A stretch of 64,000 nt of DNA, from the NCBI RefSeq assembly GCF_000425725.1, contig NZ_KE384439.1, forward strand, positions 31,084 through 95,083, in the 5' to 3' direction. Below, one piece after another: positions 29,221 through 40,018 of this stretch (position 1 is the stretch's first letter; the number at the start of each line of letters is the position of its first letter). The notes beneath the pieces are model-generated. The model was not told where the DNA came from and made no database searches. It saw only the letters and a list, made by a program, of their open reading frames with translations. Made by a program: the position numbers and the translations under genes. The stretch comes from Halomonas halocynthiae DSM 14573 (GTDB lineage Bacteria > Pseudomonadota > Gammaproteobacteria > Pseudomonadales > Halomonadaceae).

Positions 29221-30177
29221 ATGACGACACCTGCATCGGATGCAAATTTAGGCATCTATCGGCATGCCAGTGTGCTGCTTGAGGGCGCGGTAGACACACT
29301 TGTTCACGATTCTGAAGGGGTGTATGTCGACGGCACTTTCGGGCGTGGCGGGCATTCTCGGCTTATTTTGGAACGTCTTGGCGATGCCGGGCGTTTGTTA
29401 GCCATTGATCGTGACCCTCAGGCCATCGCTGAAGCGGCAAATATCAAGGACCCTCGCTTTGCCATAGAGCAGGCGGAGTTTGCCCGCCTTGACGAGGTGG
29501 CCTCGCGCCATCACTTACATGGCCGTCTGTCAGGCGTATTGCTTGATGTGGGTGTGTCTTCGCCGCAGCTCGACGACCCCGAGCGAGGGTTCAGCTTTCT
29601 GCGTGATGGCCCTCTGGATATGCGGATGGACCCGACCCAAGGGCAGAGTGCCGCCGAGTGGCTTGCCACGGCCAGTGAGTCAGACATTGCTTTTGTGTTC
29701 AAATCTTACGGCGAAGAGCGTTATGCTCGTCGTTTAGCGCGTGCGGTTGTAGCGCGCCGTAAAGAGAGAGCGTTTGAGCGCACCGGTGATCTTGCTGAGG
29801 TCATCAAAACGGCACACCCTGCGTGGGAAAAAGGCAAGCACCCAGCAACCCGGGCGTTTCAAGGGTTGCGTATACATGTGAACGGCGAGCTGGATCAGCT
29901 TGACGCGGCATTAGCGGCAGCCCTTGAGGCGTTGGCTCCTGGGGGACATCTCGTTGTGATTAGCTTTCACTCTCTGGAAGACCGCCGCGTGAAACGCTTT
30001 ATTCGTGACCATGTTCGCGGTGATACTCAGCTGCCGCGAGGTATGCCGCTGCGTGATGATCAGATTCCTCGCCGCCTGGAGGCATTAGGTAAGGCATGTC
30101 GGCCCAGCGCGCAGGAAGTTGATGACAACCCACGTGCGCGCAGTGCCGTTATGCGTGCGGCGCGTAAGCGTTATTAA
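29221..30177 (+). CDS. rsmH: 16S rRNA (cytosine1402-N4)-methyltransferase RsmH
   Basis: SAM-dependent MraW/RsmH enzyme, 318 residues. It has [13 protein letters not shown], the SAM loop [57 protein letters not shown] and [15 protein letters not shown]. Two in-frame ATGs at 29215 and 29221 are possible; the second has TTGAG at usable spacing. It is the first gene of the division cluster here, directly after rnpB, because mraZ is absent. Its partner in C1402 modification, rsmI, lies just upstream of rnpB. Confidence 0.96.
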   Translation: MTTPASDANLGIYRHASVLLEGAVDTLVHDSEGVYVDGTFGRGGHSRLILERLGDAGRLLAIDRDPQAIAEAANIKDPRFAIEQAEFARLDEVASRHHLHGRLSGVLLDVGVSSPQLDDPERGFSFLRDGPLDMRMDPTQGQSAAEWLATASESDIAFVFKSYGEERYARRLARAVVARRKERAFERTGDLAEVIKTAHPAWEKGKHPATRAFQGLRIHVNGELDQLDAALAAALEALAPGGHLVVISFHSLEDRRVKRFIRDHVRGDTQLPRGMPLRDDQIPRRLEALGKACRPSAQEVDDNPRARSAVMRAARKRY

Positions 30178-30213
30178 CTATGAGTAATTCCGACCAGTCA
30201 GCTGGTTGATTGA

Positions 30214-30552
30214 ATGAGATATGCCATGAGTGGGGATGTTCAGCGCAAAAAGGCCACCTATGACTGGCCCATCGTTATTAAGCTCAGCGGAAGGATTCTG
30301 CTGAACTTTATTCTACTGGTGCTGTGTTTGCTGACGGCACTTGCCGTTATCAAAGCCAGTCACCATACCCGCGAACAGTACGGAGAACTGCAGCGCTTAG
30401 AAAGCGAGTTTCAGCAGTTGCAGACGGTATACGGCCAGCTGCTGCTTGAGCAAAGTACTTGGTCTGCACCGACGCGTATCGAAGGGCTAGCCAGTGGGCG
30501 CTTGGAGATGCGTTTACCTGACATTGAAGAAATTGAAGTGGTGCGCCCATGA
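30214..30552 (+). CDS. ftsL: Cell division protein FtsL
   Basis: Small bitopic divisome protein forming the FtsQLB complex that activates FtsWI. The 112 residues have a short cytoplasmic tail, one membrane helix (about 28-48, ILLNFILLVLCLLTALAVI) and a periplasmic coiled coil (REQYGELQRLESEFQQLQTV). Sequence is poorly conserved in this family; topology, size and position between rsmH and ftsI decide the call. An ATG at 30226 is an equally good start. It overlaps ftsI by four bases. Confidence 0.92.
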   Translation: MRYAMSGDVQRKKATYDWPIVIKLSGRILLNFILLVLCLLTALAVIKASHHTREQYGELQRLESEFQQLQTVYGQLLLEQSTWSAPTRIEGLASGRLEMRLPDIEEIEVVRP

Positions 30553-32267
30553 AAGCACCTTCTCGTCGCGGTGTGTCTTCCCGCAAGCCGCCAGCTGACG
30601 CTCCTATGAGCAAGTGGCGCTATCAGTTGCTGGTAGGGCTGGTTTTGCTGGGCTTGGGGTTGTTGGTATGGCGAGTGATCGACCTGCACATCGTTGATCG
30701 CACTTTTCTTAAAGGGCAGGGGGATGCGCGTACTGTACGGGTTGATCCTATTCCAGCTCACCGTGGCATGATCGTTGACCGAAATGGTGAGCCTTTGGCG
30801 ATTTCGACGCCAGTAGTTACCTTATGGGCGAATCCGCAAGACCTGCCCGATGACGGCATTCTCCGACTGCAATTAGCCAAAGCGCTAGGGCAAGATCTTG
30901 ATCAGCTTAATGAGCGTATTGACTATTACGCTGATCGTGAATTTATGTATTTGCGCCGTCGTATGACACCCGCTCAGGCGCAGAGTGTGCTGGACCTGCG
31001 CGTGCCTGGGGTACATAAACGTGAAGAATATAAGCGCTACTATCCCGCAGGAGAGGTGATTGCCCAGCTGGTAGGTGTGACTAATGTTGATGACCAAGGG
31101 CAGGAAGGTCTTGAGCTAGCCTATGACTCGTATTTGGCTGGTGAACCCGGCCGGCGACGTGTGCTTAAGGATCGTCGTGGTCAGCTGGTGCGTGACCTGG
31201 AGGTGCTGAGGGAGGCAGAGCCGGGTGGCAATCTGATGCTGTCAGTCGATCAGCGCCTGCAGTATCTGGCATATCGCGAACTGAAAAATGCGGTTGATGA
31301 GAACGGTGCTGATGGCGGTGTGCTGGTGATGTTGGATGCTCGCACCGGTGAAGTGTTGGCTATGGCTAATCAGCCGTCATATAACCCCAATAACCGTGAA
31401 GGCCTGGATCCGGCCGGTTTGCGTAATCAGGCCATTGTAGATGCCATGGAGCCCGGGTCTGTGATCAAGCCGTTGGCGATGTCGGCGCTGCTTGAAACAG
31501 GCCGTTTTCCTTTAAATACCACCGTTAATACGACGCCTGGTTCCATGCGTATCGACCGTTTCACCATTCGTGATGTGAGTAATAATGGCGTTCTCGATTT
31601 GGCGGGTATCTTGCGAAAGTCATCCAATATTGGCATGGCCAAACTGACTCTTTCGCTTGACGAGCCTGTCGTGCCTGATCTGTACCGTGCGCTGGGGTTT
31701 GGTCAGTCTCCAGAAACCGGCTTTCCTGGTGAGGCGACAGGTACCATGCCGGCACCAGTGCGCTGGTCTAGTAGCCAGTGGGCTGCGCTATCCTACGGTT
31801 ATGGGTTGTCGGTCTCTCCGTTGCAGTTGGCTAGTGCGTTTACCGCTATTGTTAACGATGGACGGCGCATGCCGGCGTCGTTGCTAAAGCAGCCTGTGGC
31901 GCCTGAAGGCGAACAAGTGATCAGTGCAGATGTTGCTGCACAGGTGCTGAATATGATGGATAAAGTGGTTGAGCCAGGCACAGGTGCGCGGCGTGCTCTG
32001 GTACCTGGGTACAGCGTTGCAGGAAAGACCGGTACGGTGCGAAAAACCGGCAGTAGCGGCTATGAAAAAAAGACCTACCGCAGCTTGTTTGTCGGTATTG
32101 CTCCAGTCTCTGATCCGCGAATTATCGCTGTGGTGATGATTGACCACCCGCGTGAAGGTGCCTACTACGGGGGGGCGATAGCGGCGCCGGTCTTTTCGCG
32201 TATTGCTGGCAGCGCACTGCGTGTCCTAGATGTGCCACCAGATAGGGAGGTGTCCGTTGACGAATGA
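30549..32267 (+). CDS. ftsI: Septal peptidoglycan transpeptidase FtsI (PBP3)
   Basis: Septum-specific transpeptidase working with FtsW. The 572 residues have one N-terminal membrane helix (about 25-45), a non-penicillin-binding pedestal domain and a transpeptidase domain with Ser304-Val-Ile-Lys (EPGSVIKPLAM), Ser358-Ser-Asn and Lys493-Thr-Gly-Thr. It is a target of aztreonam and other beta-lactams. The gene overlaps ftsL by four bases and the murE start by eleven. Confidence 0.97.
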   Translation: MKAPSRRGVSSRKPPADAPMSKWRYQLLVGLVLLGLGLLVWRVIDLHIVDRTFLKGQGDARTVRVDPIPAHRGMIVDRNGEPLAISTPVVTLWANPQDLPDDGILRLQLAKALGQDLDQLNERIDYYADREFMYLRRRMTPAQAQSVLDLRVPGVHKREEYKRYYPAGEVIAQLVGVTNVDDQGQEGLELAYDSYLAGEPGRRRVLKDRRGQLVRDLEVLREAEPGGNLMLSVDQRLQYLAYRELKNAVDENGADGGVLVMLDARTGEVLAMANQPSYNPNNREGLDPAGLRNQAIVDAMEPGSVIKPLAMSALLETGRFPLNTTVNTTPGSMRIDRFTIRDVSNNGVLDLAGILRKSSNIGMAKLTLSLDEPVVPDLYRALGFGQSPETGFPGEATGTMPAPVRWSSSQWAALSYGYGLSVSPLQLASAFTAIVNDGRRMPASLLKQPVAPEGEQVISADVAAQVLNMMDKVVEPGTGARRALVPGYSVAGKTGTVRKTGSSGYEKKTYRSLFVGIAPVSDPRIIAVVMIDHPREGAYYGGAIAAPVFSRIAGSALRVLDVPPDREVSVDE

Positions 32268-33822
32268 AGCTCCGCAGAGCGTGGACAGTGCCAGACTGTT
32301 AGCGCTGCTGGCCCAGCGGTGGCCAGAGCAGCGTCAGGCGTTGTTTGATATCGACTTGCCTGAGCGCGTCAACTTGCATGTGGATAGTCGCAACGTACAG
32401 CGTGGCGATATCTTTTTCGCTGTGCCGGGCGTCAGTGTCGATGGGCGCGATTACATGTCGGCGGCGCTGCAAGCCGGCGCGGCTTTGGTGCTAGCTGAGG
32501 CACCGCTGAGTGCAAAGCCTGCTAAGCAGGTTATTGAGCTGGATGCATTGAGGTCTGAGCTGGGTAACTTGGCCCGTCAGTTATATCAAGTGCCGGCATC
32601 GTTGGAGCTGATCGGCGTGACCGGCACCAACGGAAAAAGCTCAGTGACTCACTACATTGCTGCGCTGAGTGAAATGATCGGCGAGCCAGCGGGTTTGATT
32701 GGTACGCTGGGCTCTGGACGACCGCATGATCTTGGTAGCCTTGGTCTAACTACCCCAGGTGCTTTGGCGCTTCAAGCGTCACTAGGTCAGATGTCAGCTA
32801 GTGGGGTGACTCGGGTCGCCATGGAAGTCTCGTCTCATGCGCTAGCCCAGGATCGCCTAGATGCGGCCAGTATTCGTGTGGCGGTATTTACCAATCTAAG
32901 CCGTGACCACCTTGACTATCACGGTAGCATGGCCGCTTATGCCGCAGCGAAAGCGTTGCTATTTCGTCGCCCAGAGCTTGAGTTGGCGGTAGTTAATGCG
33001 GATGACTCACTTGCACGCCTTATGCTGGCGGGTTTGCCTGCTGGGGTAAGGGTGCTGGCGGTCAGTAGTAATGAGGACCTGTCTGCTGATGAGGCGGTAA
33101 CGCTACGCGTGGCGGGAAGTACCCTGCTGCCTGATGGGGTGGAGGCGCTGGTTGCGACGCCTGAGGGAGAGCGTTTACTGCGGTTGCCGTTATTCGGGCG
33201 TTTTAATCTCAATAATGTGTTGCTGGCCATGGCTGTGCTGTATGGCCGGGGAGTGGCGTTGGATGTTCTTTTTGAGGCGGCTGCCCGCTTAACGCCGGTT
33301 CCTGGGCGCATGCAGGCATTGGGCCTGGGGGCGAGTGCTGCAGGGCCAACAGTGGTTGTCGATTATGCGCACACGCCCGACGCGCTTGAAAATGCACTAA
33401 CAGCATTGCGCGAGCATTTGCCTGGTCGTGGGCGGCTATGGTGTGTGTTTGGTTGTGGTGGTGATCGTGATGCAGGTAAACGTCCCTTAATGGCTGCTGT
33501 TGCCGAGGCGCATGCTGACCAGTTGGTTATTACCGATGATAATCCGCGCAGCGAGTCTTCAGCGTCGATTCGTCAGCAAGTTGTTGATGGCTTGTCGCCT
33601 AATGCGCAAGTAAACGCCTGGAATATTGGTGGTCGTCGTGAAGCGATATTACGAGCGATAAGCGAGGCCGCAGGTGCGGATGTGATTTTGATCGCTGGAA
33701 AAGGCCATGAGAGCTATCAGGAAATTGCTGGTGTGCGCCATACATTCTCGGATCTTAATGAGGCGCAAGCGGCGTTGGCAAAGCGTTCAAACGCAGCATG
33801 GCCACAGCGAGGTGATGTATGA
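32257..33822 (+). CDS. murE: UDP-MurNAc-tripeptide synthetase MurE (meso-DAP adding)
   Basis: Adds meso-diaminopimelate to UDP-MurNAc-L-Ala-D-Glu. I place the start at a TTG at 32257 (521 residues) because GGGAGG lies eight bases before it and the product begins with a family-like N-terminus; the in-frame ATG at 32230 lies deep within ftsI and lacks a ribosome site. ATP loop GVTGTNGKSS, and the substrate-choosing motif DDNPR, which indicates meso-DAP rather than lysine. The start lies inside the ftsI end, implying coupling. Confidence 0.95.
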   Translation: MTNEAPQSVDSARLLALLAQRWPEQRQALFDIDLPERVNLHVDSRNVQRGDIFFAVPGVSVDGRDYMSAALQAGAALVLAEAPLSAKPAKQVIELDALRSELGNLARQLYQVPASLELIGVTGTNGKSSVTHYIAALSEMIGEPAGLIGTLGSGRPHDLGSLGLTTPGALALQASLGQMSASGVTRVAMEVSSHALAQDRLDAASIRVAVFTNLSRDHLDYHGSMAAYAAAKALLFRRPELELAVVNADDSLARLMLAGLPAGVRVLAVSSNEDLSADEAVTLRVAGSTLLPDGVEALVATPEGERLLRLPLFGRFNLNNVLLAMAVLYGRGVALDVLFEAAARLTPVPGRMQALGLGASAAGPTVVVDYAHTPDALENALTALREHLPGRGRLWCVFGCGGDRDAGKRPLMAAVAEAHADQLVITDDNPRSESSASIRQQVVDGLSPNAQVNAWNIGGRREAILRAISEAAGADVILIAGKGHESYQEIAGVRHTFSDLNEAQAALAKRSNAAWPQRGDV

Positions 33823-35201
33823 CGCTGTCAGGTCTAACGACTGTTGAGCAGGTTGCTGCGACGCTAGGGGTGCCTGCTGGCTGTTTAGCAGCAAACGTCG
33901 CCCACCTGACAGTGGCCGATATTGTTACTGATACACGTAAGCTTTCCTCTGGGGCACTATTTGTGGCGCTGGTGGGTGAGCATTTTGATGCACATGATTT
34001 CATCGCCCAGGCTCGTGCTGCTGGGGCGGTGGCCGCTGTTGTCGAAACGCCGGTTGATGACCCATTGCCGCAATTGGTCGTGCCTGATACACGTTTGGCG
34101 CTGGGTTTGCTGGGCCGTGCTCGACGCCGTGCCTGGCAAGGCTCATTAGTTGCGGTGACAGGCAATAGTGGAAAAACAACGGTTAAGCAAATTCTGGCTA
34201 GCCTGCTAGCGCGCAGTGGTAAAACACTGGCGACCCACGGCAATCTCAATAATGATTTCGGCGCTCCACTAACGCTGCTTGGTTTATGTGCTGAGCATCG
34301 TCATGCGGTAGTGGAGTTGGGGGCTAATCATTTGGGGGAAATTGCCTGGACGGCATCGCTGGCTGAGCCAGATGTGGCGGTGATTACCAATGTTACTGGT
34401 GCCCATATAGGTGAGTTTGGTGGTATGGGGCAGATTGCCCAGGCTAAGGCTGAAATATTGGCGTCGCTATCTGGCGACGGGGTTGCTGTGCTGAACCGCG
34501 ACGATAATTATTATCCGTTGTGGGAGCGTCTTGCCTCGCCCCGTAACGTGGTAGATTTTGGCTTTCATTCGGCTGCGCGTCTGCGTGCTGAGACACTGGT
34601 CAGTGACTCTCTCGGTCGTTATGCTTTTACGCTTGTTTATAATGATCGAGCGTTGGGGCGTGTTCAGCTGAAGCTGTTAGGTAGGCATAATGTCGCTAAC
34701 GCGCTAGCTGCCGCGGCGGCAGCGCTGGCCGTGGGTTTTGATGAAAACCTGTTGGCAGAAGGGTTGGCTGATATTGCTCCCATGCCCGGTAGGATGAGCT
34801 TGGTTGATGGTGTGCGAGGCGCACAGTTGATGGATGACAGTTATAATGCCAACCCTGGTGCGCTCGCTGCCGCGCTTGAAACCTTGGCCAGCCAACCAGG
34901 CCCGCGCTGGTGCTTGCTGGGGGCAATGGGAGAGCTGGGTCAGGCAAGTCAGGCACTGCATGCTGAAGCTGGGCAGCAGGCGCTGGCATTGGGTGTTGAT
35001 GTGTTATTGACACTGGGTGCTGACGCTCGACCAGCCAGCCAGGCGTTTGGCGGCCAAGGACATCATTTTGACAACAGGGAGGCGTTGCTGGATTACGTTC
35101 TCCAATACTTACCCCCTGATACCAGCGTGCTGGTTAAGGGATCTCGCAGTGCGGGCATGGAGGCCGTTGTCGCGGCCCTGCGCTCGGATGCTTCAAGGTA
35201 A
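33819..35201 (+). CDS. murF: UDP-MurNAc-tripeptide:D-Ala-D-Ala ligase MurF
   Basis: Last cytoplasmic Mur ligase, joining D-Ala-D-Ala to the tripeptide. The 460 residues have the N-terminal substrate domain ([18 protein letters not shown]), ATP loop [39 protein letters not shown] and the C-terminal [16 protein letters not shown] and [16 protein letters not shown] overlap with murE indicates coupling. Confidence 0.97.
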   Translation: MTLSGLTTVEQVAATLGVPAGCLAANVAHLTVADIVTDTRKLSSGALFVALVGEHFDAHDFIAQARAAGAVAAVVETPVDDPLPQLVVPDTRLALGLLGRARRRAWQGSLVAVTGNSGKTTVKQILASLLARSGKTLATHGNLNNDFGAPLTLLGLCAEHRHAVVELGANHLGEIAWTASLAEPDVAVITNVTGAHIGEFGGMGQIAQAKAEILASLSGDGVAVLNRDDNYYPLWERLASPRNVVDFGFHSAARLRAETLVSDSLGRYAFTLVYNDRALGRVQLKLLGRHNVANALAAAAAALAVGFDENLLAEGLADIAPMPGRMSLVDGVRGAQLMDDSYNANPGALAAALETLASQPGPRWCLLGAMGELGQASQALHAEAGQQALALGVDVLLTLGADARPASQAFGGQGHHFDNREALLDYVLQYLPPDTSVLVKGSRSAGMEAVVAALRSDASR

Positions 35202-35209
35202 CGTTTTCC

Positions 35210-36292
35210 ATGCTGCTTTTTCTGGCTGAGTTTTTGGCGCAATTTCAAAGCGCCTTTAATGTATTCAATTATCTTACGTTGCGAATGATACTGGCCACCT
35301 TGACGGCGCTGGTATTGAGCTTATGGCTGGGTCCGGTTTTTATTCGGCGCTTAGTCGAGGGCCAAATTGGTCAGGCCGTTCGTGATGACGGACCGCAGTC
35401 TCACTTGTCGAAAGCGGGAACGCCGACGATGGGTGGCGCAATGATTTTGATGGCCATCGCATTCAGCACCCTATTGTGGGGAGATTTGCGCAACCACTAT
35501 GTGTGGATTGTGCTAGCCGTCACCCTTGGCTTTGGTGCGATTGGCTGGGTAGATGACTACCGAAAAGTGGTGGAAAAAAATCCACGCGGCTTGCCTGCAC
35601 GTTGGAAATACCTGTGGCAGTCAGTGATTGGTTTGGGGGCTGCCATTGTGCTCTACATGACGGCGGCGACACCTGTAGAGACTAGCCTGGTAGTGCCGAT
35701 GCTTAAAGGCGTCATGCTGCCGCTGGGGCTTTTCTATATTGTGTTGAGCTATTTCGTGATTGTTGGCAGTTCAAATGCGGTAAACCTTACTGACGGCCTG
35801 GATGGTTTGGCGATCATGCCCACCGTGCTGGTAGCTATGGGGTTGGCGGTGTTTGCTTATGCCAGTGGTAACGTGGTGTTTGCTGAGTATTTGCAAATCC
35901 CCATGATTCCTGGGGCCGGAGAGCTGGCGGTGTTTTGTGCCACGATTGCTGGGGCAGGGCTGGGGTTCTTATGGTTTAACACCTATCCTGCTCAGGTTTT
36001 CATGGGTGATGTGGGTTCTTTGGCGCTAGGAGCGGCATTGGGCGTGGTTGCCGTTATTGTGCGCCAGGAAATCATTCTGTTTGTGATGGGTGGCATCTTT
36101 GTCATGGAGACGGTCTCTGTGATTCTGCAGGTTGCTTCTTATAAAATGACAGGGCGACGTATCTTTCGCATGGCACCGCTGCACCATCACTATGAGTTGA
36201 AAGGTTGGCCTGAGCCTCGAGTGATTGTGCGTTTTTGGATTATTACCGTGGTGTTGGTGTTACTCGGGTTGGCAACGTTGAAGATTCGCTGA
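35210..36292 (+). CDS. mraY: Phospho-N-acetylmuramoyl-pentapeptide transferase MraY
   Basis: Integral membrane enzyme that moves phospho-MurNAc-pentapeptide onto undecaprenyl phosphate, forming lipid I. The 360 residues equal E. coli MraY and contain about ten membrane helices. Motifs are [20 protein letters not shown] with the catalytic Asp pair, [30 protein letters not shown] and the HHH-type loop [18 protein letters not shown]. It follows murF after eight bases. Confidence 0.98.
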   Translation: MLLFLAEFLAQFQSAFNVFNYLTLRMILATLTALVLSLWLGPVFIRRLVEGQIGQAVRDDGPQSHLSKAGTPTMGGAMILMAIAFSTLLWGDLRNHYVWIVLAVTLGFGAIGWVDDYRKVVEKNPRGLPARWKYLWQSVIGLGAAIVLYMTAATPVETSLVVPMLKGVMLPLGLFYIVLSYFVIVGSSNAVNLTDGLDGLAIMPTVLVAMGLAVFAYASGNVVFAEYLQIPMIPGAGELAVFCATIAGAGLGFLWFNTYPAQVFMGDVGSLALGAALGVVAVIVRQEIILFVMGGIFVMETVSVILQVASYKMTGRRIFRMAPLHHHYELKGWPEPRVIVRFWIITVVLVLLGLATLKIR

Positions 36293-36324
36293 GCGGCTTC
36301 CGGCAATGAGACAAGGATAATTTC

Positions 36325-37719
36325 ATGGATAAGGTGCCGGCAGGCGTGACTCTGGTCGTCGGACTGGGCATTTCAGGACGTGCTATCTGTCGTCACCTTG
36401 ATCGTCTGGGTTGTCCTTTTATGGTGGCAGATACGCGTGCTAACCCACCAGATCTTGCGTCATTTCGTCAAGAGTTTCCCGATGTGACTCTGCGCTGTGG
36501 TGCTCTTGACTCGCTTAATATGAGTGAGGCTAGGGACGTTGTGGTGAGTCCTGGCGTTTCATTACAGCAGCCCGCGTTGGCGGCGCTACAAAACACACCA
36601 GCCGGCCCTCCTGTTATCGGTGAAATTGCGCTTTTTCTACGCGCCTGCCAAGCACCTATTGCGGCAATTACCGGCTCTAATGCCAAGTCTACGGTGACGA
36701 CTTTGCTGGGTGAAATGGCAGCAGAGGCGGGTAAAAACGTGGCGGTGGGCGGAAATCTGGGTACGCCCGCGCTAGATTTATTGCACGATATGCCTGATGC
36801 GGAGCTTTTTATACTGGAGCTATCGAGCTTTCAGCTTGAAAGCCTTTCTGAGTTGGGAGCAGAGGCTGCTGTATTTCTTAACCTCAGCGAGGATCACCTT
36901 GATCGCCATGGCGACATGGCGGGCTATCGCCGCGCCAAGCAGCGGGTGTTTATGGGTGCACGATATGCGCTGGTTAATGGCGAAGATGCGATGACATGGC
37001 CGGATGATGGCGATGTCACGGTGGTTGAGCGTTTTACCAGCCAGCCTCCCGGGCCTGGTGAGTGGGGGGTTGCTAACCTGGCGGCTGAGGATGATGGGGG
37101 CGATAGTGATGCGGCTTGGCTGATGTATGGGGGGCGTCCTTTAATGCCCGTTTCTGCAGTCCGCGCGCCTGGGCGACATAATCACGTTAATGCACTGGCA
37201 GCCCTTGCCGTGGGGAATCACTTTGGTTTCCCGCTGCAAGCCATGCGCACGGTGCTTGAGCGTTTCTCAGGCTTGCCGCATCGTTGTGAGCTGGTCGCCG
37301 AGCAGCAAGGGGTGCGCTGGATCAATGATTCCAAAGGTACCAACGTGGGAGCGACTCTGGCAGCGATTGCTGGTATTGGGCCGACGCTAACAGGGCGGTT
37401 GGTGTTGTTGGCGGGAGGCGTAGGGAAGGGCGCAGATTTTTCTCCGTTGGTTGAGCCGCTGGCAGCGTATGCGCGAGAAGTTATCGTGTTTGGGCGTGAT
37501 GCCGTTCAGTTACAGCGTGTGCTTGAGCCGCATGTCATGGTGACAAAGGTCGTGGATCTTGAGGCCGCGCTGCGGCGCGCTTTAAACGCCGCTCAAGCGG
37601 GCGATTGTGTCTTGTTGTCACCAGCCTGTGCCAGCCTGGATCAGTTTTCTAACTATCAGGCGCGCGGTGATGCGTTTCGTGATGGTGTAACTCAACTATA
37701 TAAAGAGGTGGCACTGTGA
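36325..37719 (+). CDS. murD: UDP-MurNAc-L-alanine:D-glutamate ligase MurD
   Basis: Adds D-Glu to UDP-MurNAc-L-Ala. The 464 residues show an N-terminal Rossmann-like domain (VVGLGISGRAICRHLDRLG), the ATP loop AITGSNAKSTVTTLLGEMA (Ala where many have Gly), ELSSFQLESL, LNLSEDHLDRHGDM, RFSGLPHRCELV, NDSKGTNVGAT and SPACASLDQFSNYQARG. It overlaps the GTG start of ftsW by four bases. Confidence 0.97.
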   Translation: MDKVPAGVTLVVGLGISGRAICRHLDRLGCPFMVADTRANPPDLASFRQEFPDVTLRCGALDSLNMSEARDVVVSPGVSLQQPALAALQNTPAGPPVIGEIALFLRACQAPIAAITGSNAKSTVTTLLGEMAAEAGKNVAVGGNLGTPALDLLHDMPDAELFILELSSFQLESLSELGAEAAVFLNLSEDHLDRHGDMAGYRRAKQRVFMGARYALVNGEDAMTWPDDGDVTVVERFTSQPPGPGEWGVANLAAEDDGGDSDAAWLMYGGRPLMPVSAVRAPGRHNHVNALAALAVGNHFGFPLQAMRTVLERFSGLPHRCELVAEQQGVRWINDSKGTNVGATLAAIAGIGPTLTGRLVLLAGGVGKGADFSPLVEPLAAYAREVIVFGRDAVQLQRVLEPHVMVTKVVDLEAALRRALNAAQAGDCVLLSPACASLDQFSNYQARGDAFRDGVTQLYKEVAL

Positions 37720-38936
37720 GCCGCTTTAAGCGTTTGCGCCAATCGCTTTCAACCGCTGATGCCCCTTTTGATGGTTGGTTGCCTTTGACGGCGCTGTCCT
37801 TAATGTTGATTGGCTGGATCATGGTGACCTCTGCTTCTGTTGAGGTGGCGACTGGGCTGACGGGCAACCCTTGGTACTTCAGCATTCGTCATGGTGTTTT
37901 TGTGCTGCTGGCATTGAGCGCTGGATTGTTGGCGCTCAGAGTGCCATTGGCTTGGTGGAAAGCAAATGGCCCATTTTTGTTGCTGATGGGTGTTGTCCTG
38001 TTGGTTGCTGTGCTTCTTATGGGGCGTGAGGTGAATGGGAGTAAGCGTTGGCTGTCTATTCCAGGGGTGCCGTTTAATGTGCAGCCTTCAGAGTTCGCCA
38101 AGCTGTTTCTGATGATTTATATGGCCTCATATCTTGAGCGCTTTCTTCCACAGGTTCGCTCAAAGATTGGTGCCTTCCTCAGACCGCTGTTTATTGTTGG
38201 TATTTATGCCAGTTTGTTGATTCTGGAGCCGGATTACGGTGCGGTGGTGGTATCAACAGCGTGTGTTATGGGGATGCTGTTGATGGCTGGAGCGCCAGTG
38301 GGGCGCTTTCTTGTGCTGATGCTGCTGGTGGTCATTTTGGGTGCTTTTGTGGCGATTGCAGAGCCCTACCGAATGGCTCGATTGACCAGCTTCACTGACC
38401 CTTGGGCCGATCAATTCGCGAGTGGTTATCAGCTGACCCAGGCGCTGATTGCCTTTGGTCGCGGCCATTGGCTCGGTGTTGGTCTGGGCAACAGTATTCA
38501 GAAGCTATATTACCTGCCTGAGGCACATACCGATTTTGTATTCGCCGTATTGGCGGAAGAGCTGGGCTTGGTCGGCGCAGTTGCGGTGATTGGCTTGTTT
38601 GCACTGCTGGTATGGCGAGCCATGGCTGTTGGTCGGCGAGCAGAGCTTGCCGGCTTGCCGTTTGCTGCTTATGCCAGTTATGGCTTTGCGTTAATGATCG
38701 GTGCTCAGGCGTTTATTAATATTGCGGTGAGTAGTGGCATGCTGCCCACCAAAGGACTGACACTGCCGTTGCTGAGTTATGGCGGATCCAGCTTATTAGT
38801 GAGCTGTATAATGGTGGCTATTTTGATGCGGGCAGATATTGAAACCCGTCGTGTTCAGCGTGGGCGGCTGGCGCCTCCGCCTCCGTCTCAGCAATCGTCG
38901 AAGCGGAAAGAACCAGGTGAAGGAGTTCAGGCATGA
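37716..38936 (+). CDS. ftsW: Septal peptidoglycan glycosyltransferase FtsW
   Basis: SEDS-family membrane polymerase that makes septal glycan strands with FtsI. The 406 residues have about ten membrane helices and the SEDS patterns WLSIPGVPFNVQPSEFAKL, LEPDYGAVVV, GYQLTQALIAFGRGHWLGVG, AHTDFVFAVLAEELGLVGA and SSGMLPTKGLTLPLLSYGGSS. The start is GTG at 37716 within the murD stop. The cytoplasmic C-terminal tail is rich in Pro, Ser and Lys. Confidence 0.97.
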   Translation: MSRFKRLRQSLSTADAPFDGWLPLTALSLMLIGWIMVTSASVEVATGLTGNPWYFSIRHGVFVLLALSAGLLALRVPLAWWKANGPFLLLMGVVLLVAVLLMGREVNGSKRWLSIPGVPFNVQPSEFAKLFLMIYMASYLERFLPQVRSKIGAFLRPLFIVGIYASLLILEPDYGAVVVSTACVMGMLLMAGAPVGRFLVLMLLVVILGAFVAIAEPYRMARLTSFTDPWADQFASGYQLTQALIAFGRGHWLGVGLGNSIQKLYYLPEAHTDFVFAVLAEELGLVGAVAVIGLFALLVWRAMAVGRRAELAGLPFAAYASYGFALMIGAQAFINIAVSSGMLPTKGLTLPLLSYGGSSLLVSCIMVAILMRADIETRRVQRGRLAPPPPSQQSSKRKEPGEGVQA

Positions 38937-40018
38937 GTGAGTCGCGCCCGCGGCGGGTACTGGTGATGGCTGGTGGTACAGGCGGGCATGTCATTCCTGC
39001 GCTATCACTAGCCCGTGGGCTGCAAGATGCTGGGGTTGATGTGGAGTGGTTGGGTAGTCCGAGAGGTCTTGAGAATCGCTTGGTGCCAGACGCTGGTATC
39101 ACCCTGCATCATGTCGCGGTAAGCGGGCTCAGAGGTAAAGGGATGAGAGGCTGGTTGTTGGCCCCGTTTCGGTTGCTGCGTGCTGTGCAACAGGCCATAG
39201 GCGTGGTTCGTCGTGTTAATCCTCAGCTGGTGGTGGGGATGGGCGGTTTTGCCAGCGGGCCGGGAGGTCTAGCGGCTTGGTTATTACGACGGCCACTGGT
39301 AATTCATGAGCAAAATGCTGTTGCTGGTCTGACGAACAGGATTCTTTCTCACCTTGCAAGCCGGACTTATACGGCTTTTCCGCAGGCGTTTTCTGGTAAA
39401 GCCACTGTGGTGGGTAACCCAGTGCGTCCTGATATTGCTGCGCTGGGTGACGTACCACGTCAGCTTGAAGATATGCAGAACCGACCCCTGCGGCTACTGG
39501 TCGTGGGGGGGTCGCTGGGTGCTCAGTCACTTAATGAGCGTTTGCCAGAGGCTTTGGCCAGGTTGCCTGACGGTAAGCGCCCCGTCGTACATCATCAAGC
39601 TGGGCGTGATAAAGATGACATGACTCGGGAGGCTTATCTCGCCCAGGGCATCACAGCAGATGTCACGCCATTTATAGACGACATGGCAGCAGCTTACGCG
39701 TGGGCTGACTTGGTGATTTGCCGCGCTGGTGCATTGACAGTCGCAGAGCTTGCAGCGGCGGCGAAGCCTGCGCTCTTTGTGCCTTTTCCTCATGCGGTAG
39801 ATGATCATCAAACAGCTAATGCGGCGGCGCTGGTTGAGCACAAAGCGGCATCACTATTGCCGCAAGATGAAATGAGTGCCGCACAGCTGGCCGAGAGACT
39901 GGAGCAGCTGTTGGTTCCAAAAACGCTTGTCGACATGGCTGCCCGAGCCCGAGCGGGTGCGCAGTTGGATGCTGTTGAACAGTTGGTGGCAGGTTGTATG
40001 GAGATAGGTTTTGAGTGA
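38933..40018 (+). CDS. murG: Lipid II synthase MurG
   Basis: Membrane-associated GT-B glycosyltransferase adding GlcNAc to lipid I. The 361 residues have [92 protein letters not shown] and [14 protein letters not shown]. It overlaps ftsW by four bases and the putative murC start by eight. Confidence 0.97.
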   Translation: MSESRPRRVLVMAGGTGGHVIPALSLARGLQDAGVDVEWLGSPRGLENRLVPDAGITLHHVAVSGLRGKGMRGWLLAPFRLLRAVQQAIGVVRRVNPQLVVGMGGFASGPGGLAAWLLRRPLVIHEQNAVAGLTNRILSHLASRTYTAFPQAFSGKATVVGNPVRPDIAALGDVPRQLEDMQNRPLRLLVVGGSLGAQSLNERLPEALARLPDGKRPVVHHQAGRDKDDMTREAYLAQGITADVTPFIDDMAAAYAWADLVICRAGALTVAELAAAAKPALFVPFPHAVDDHQTANAAALVEHKAASLLPQDEMSAAQLAERLEQLLVPKTLVDMAARARAGAQLDAVEQLVAGCMEIGFE

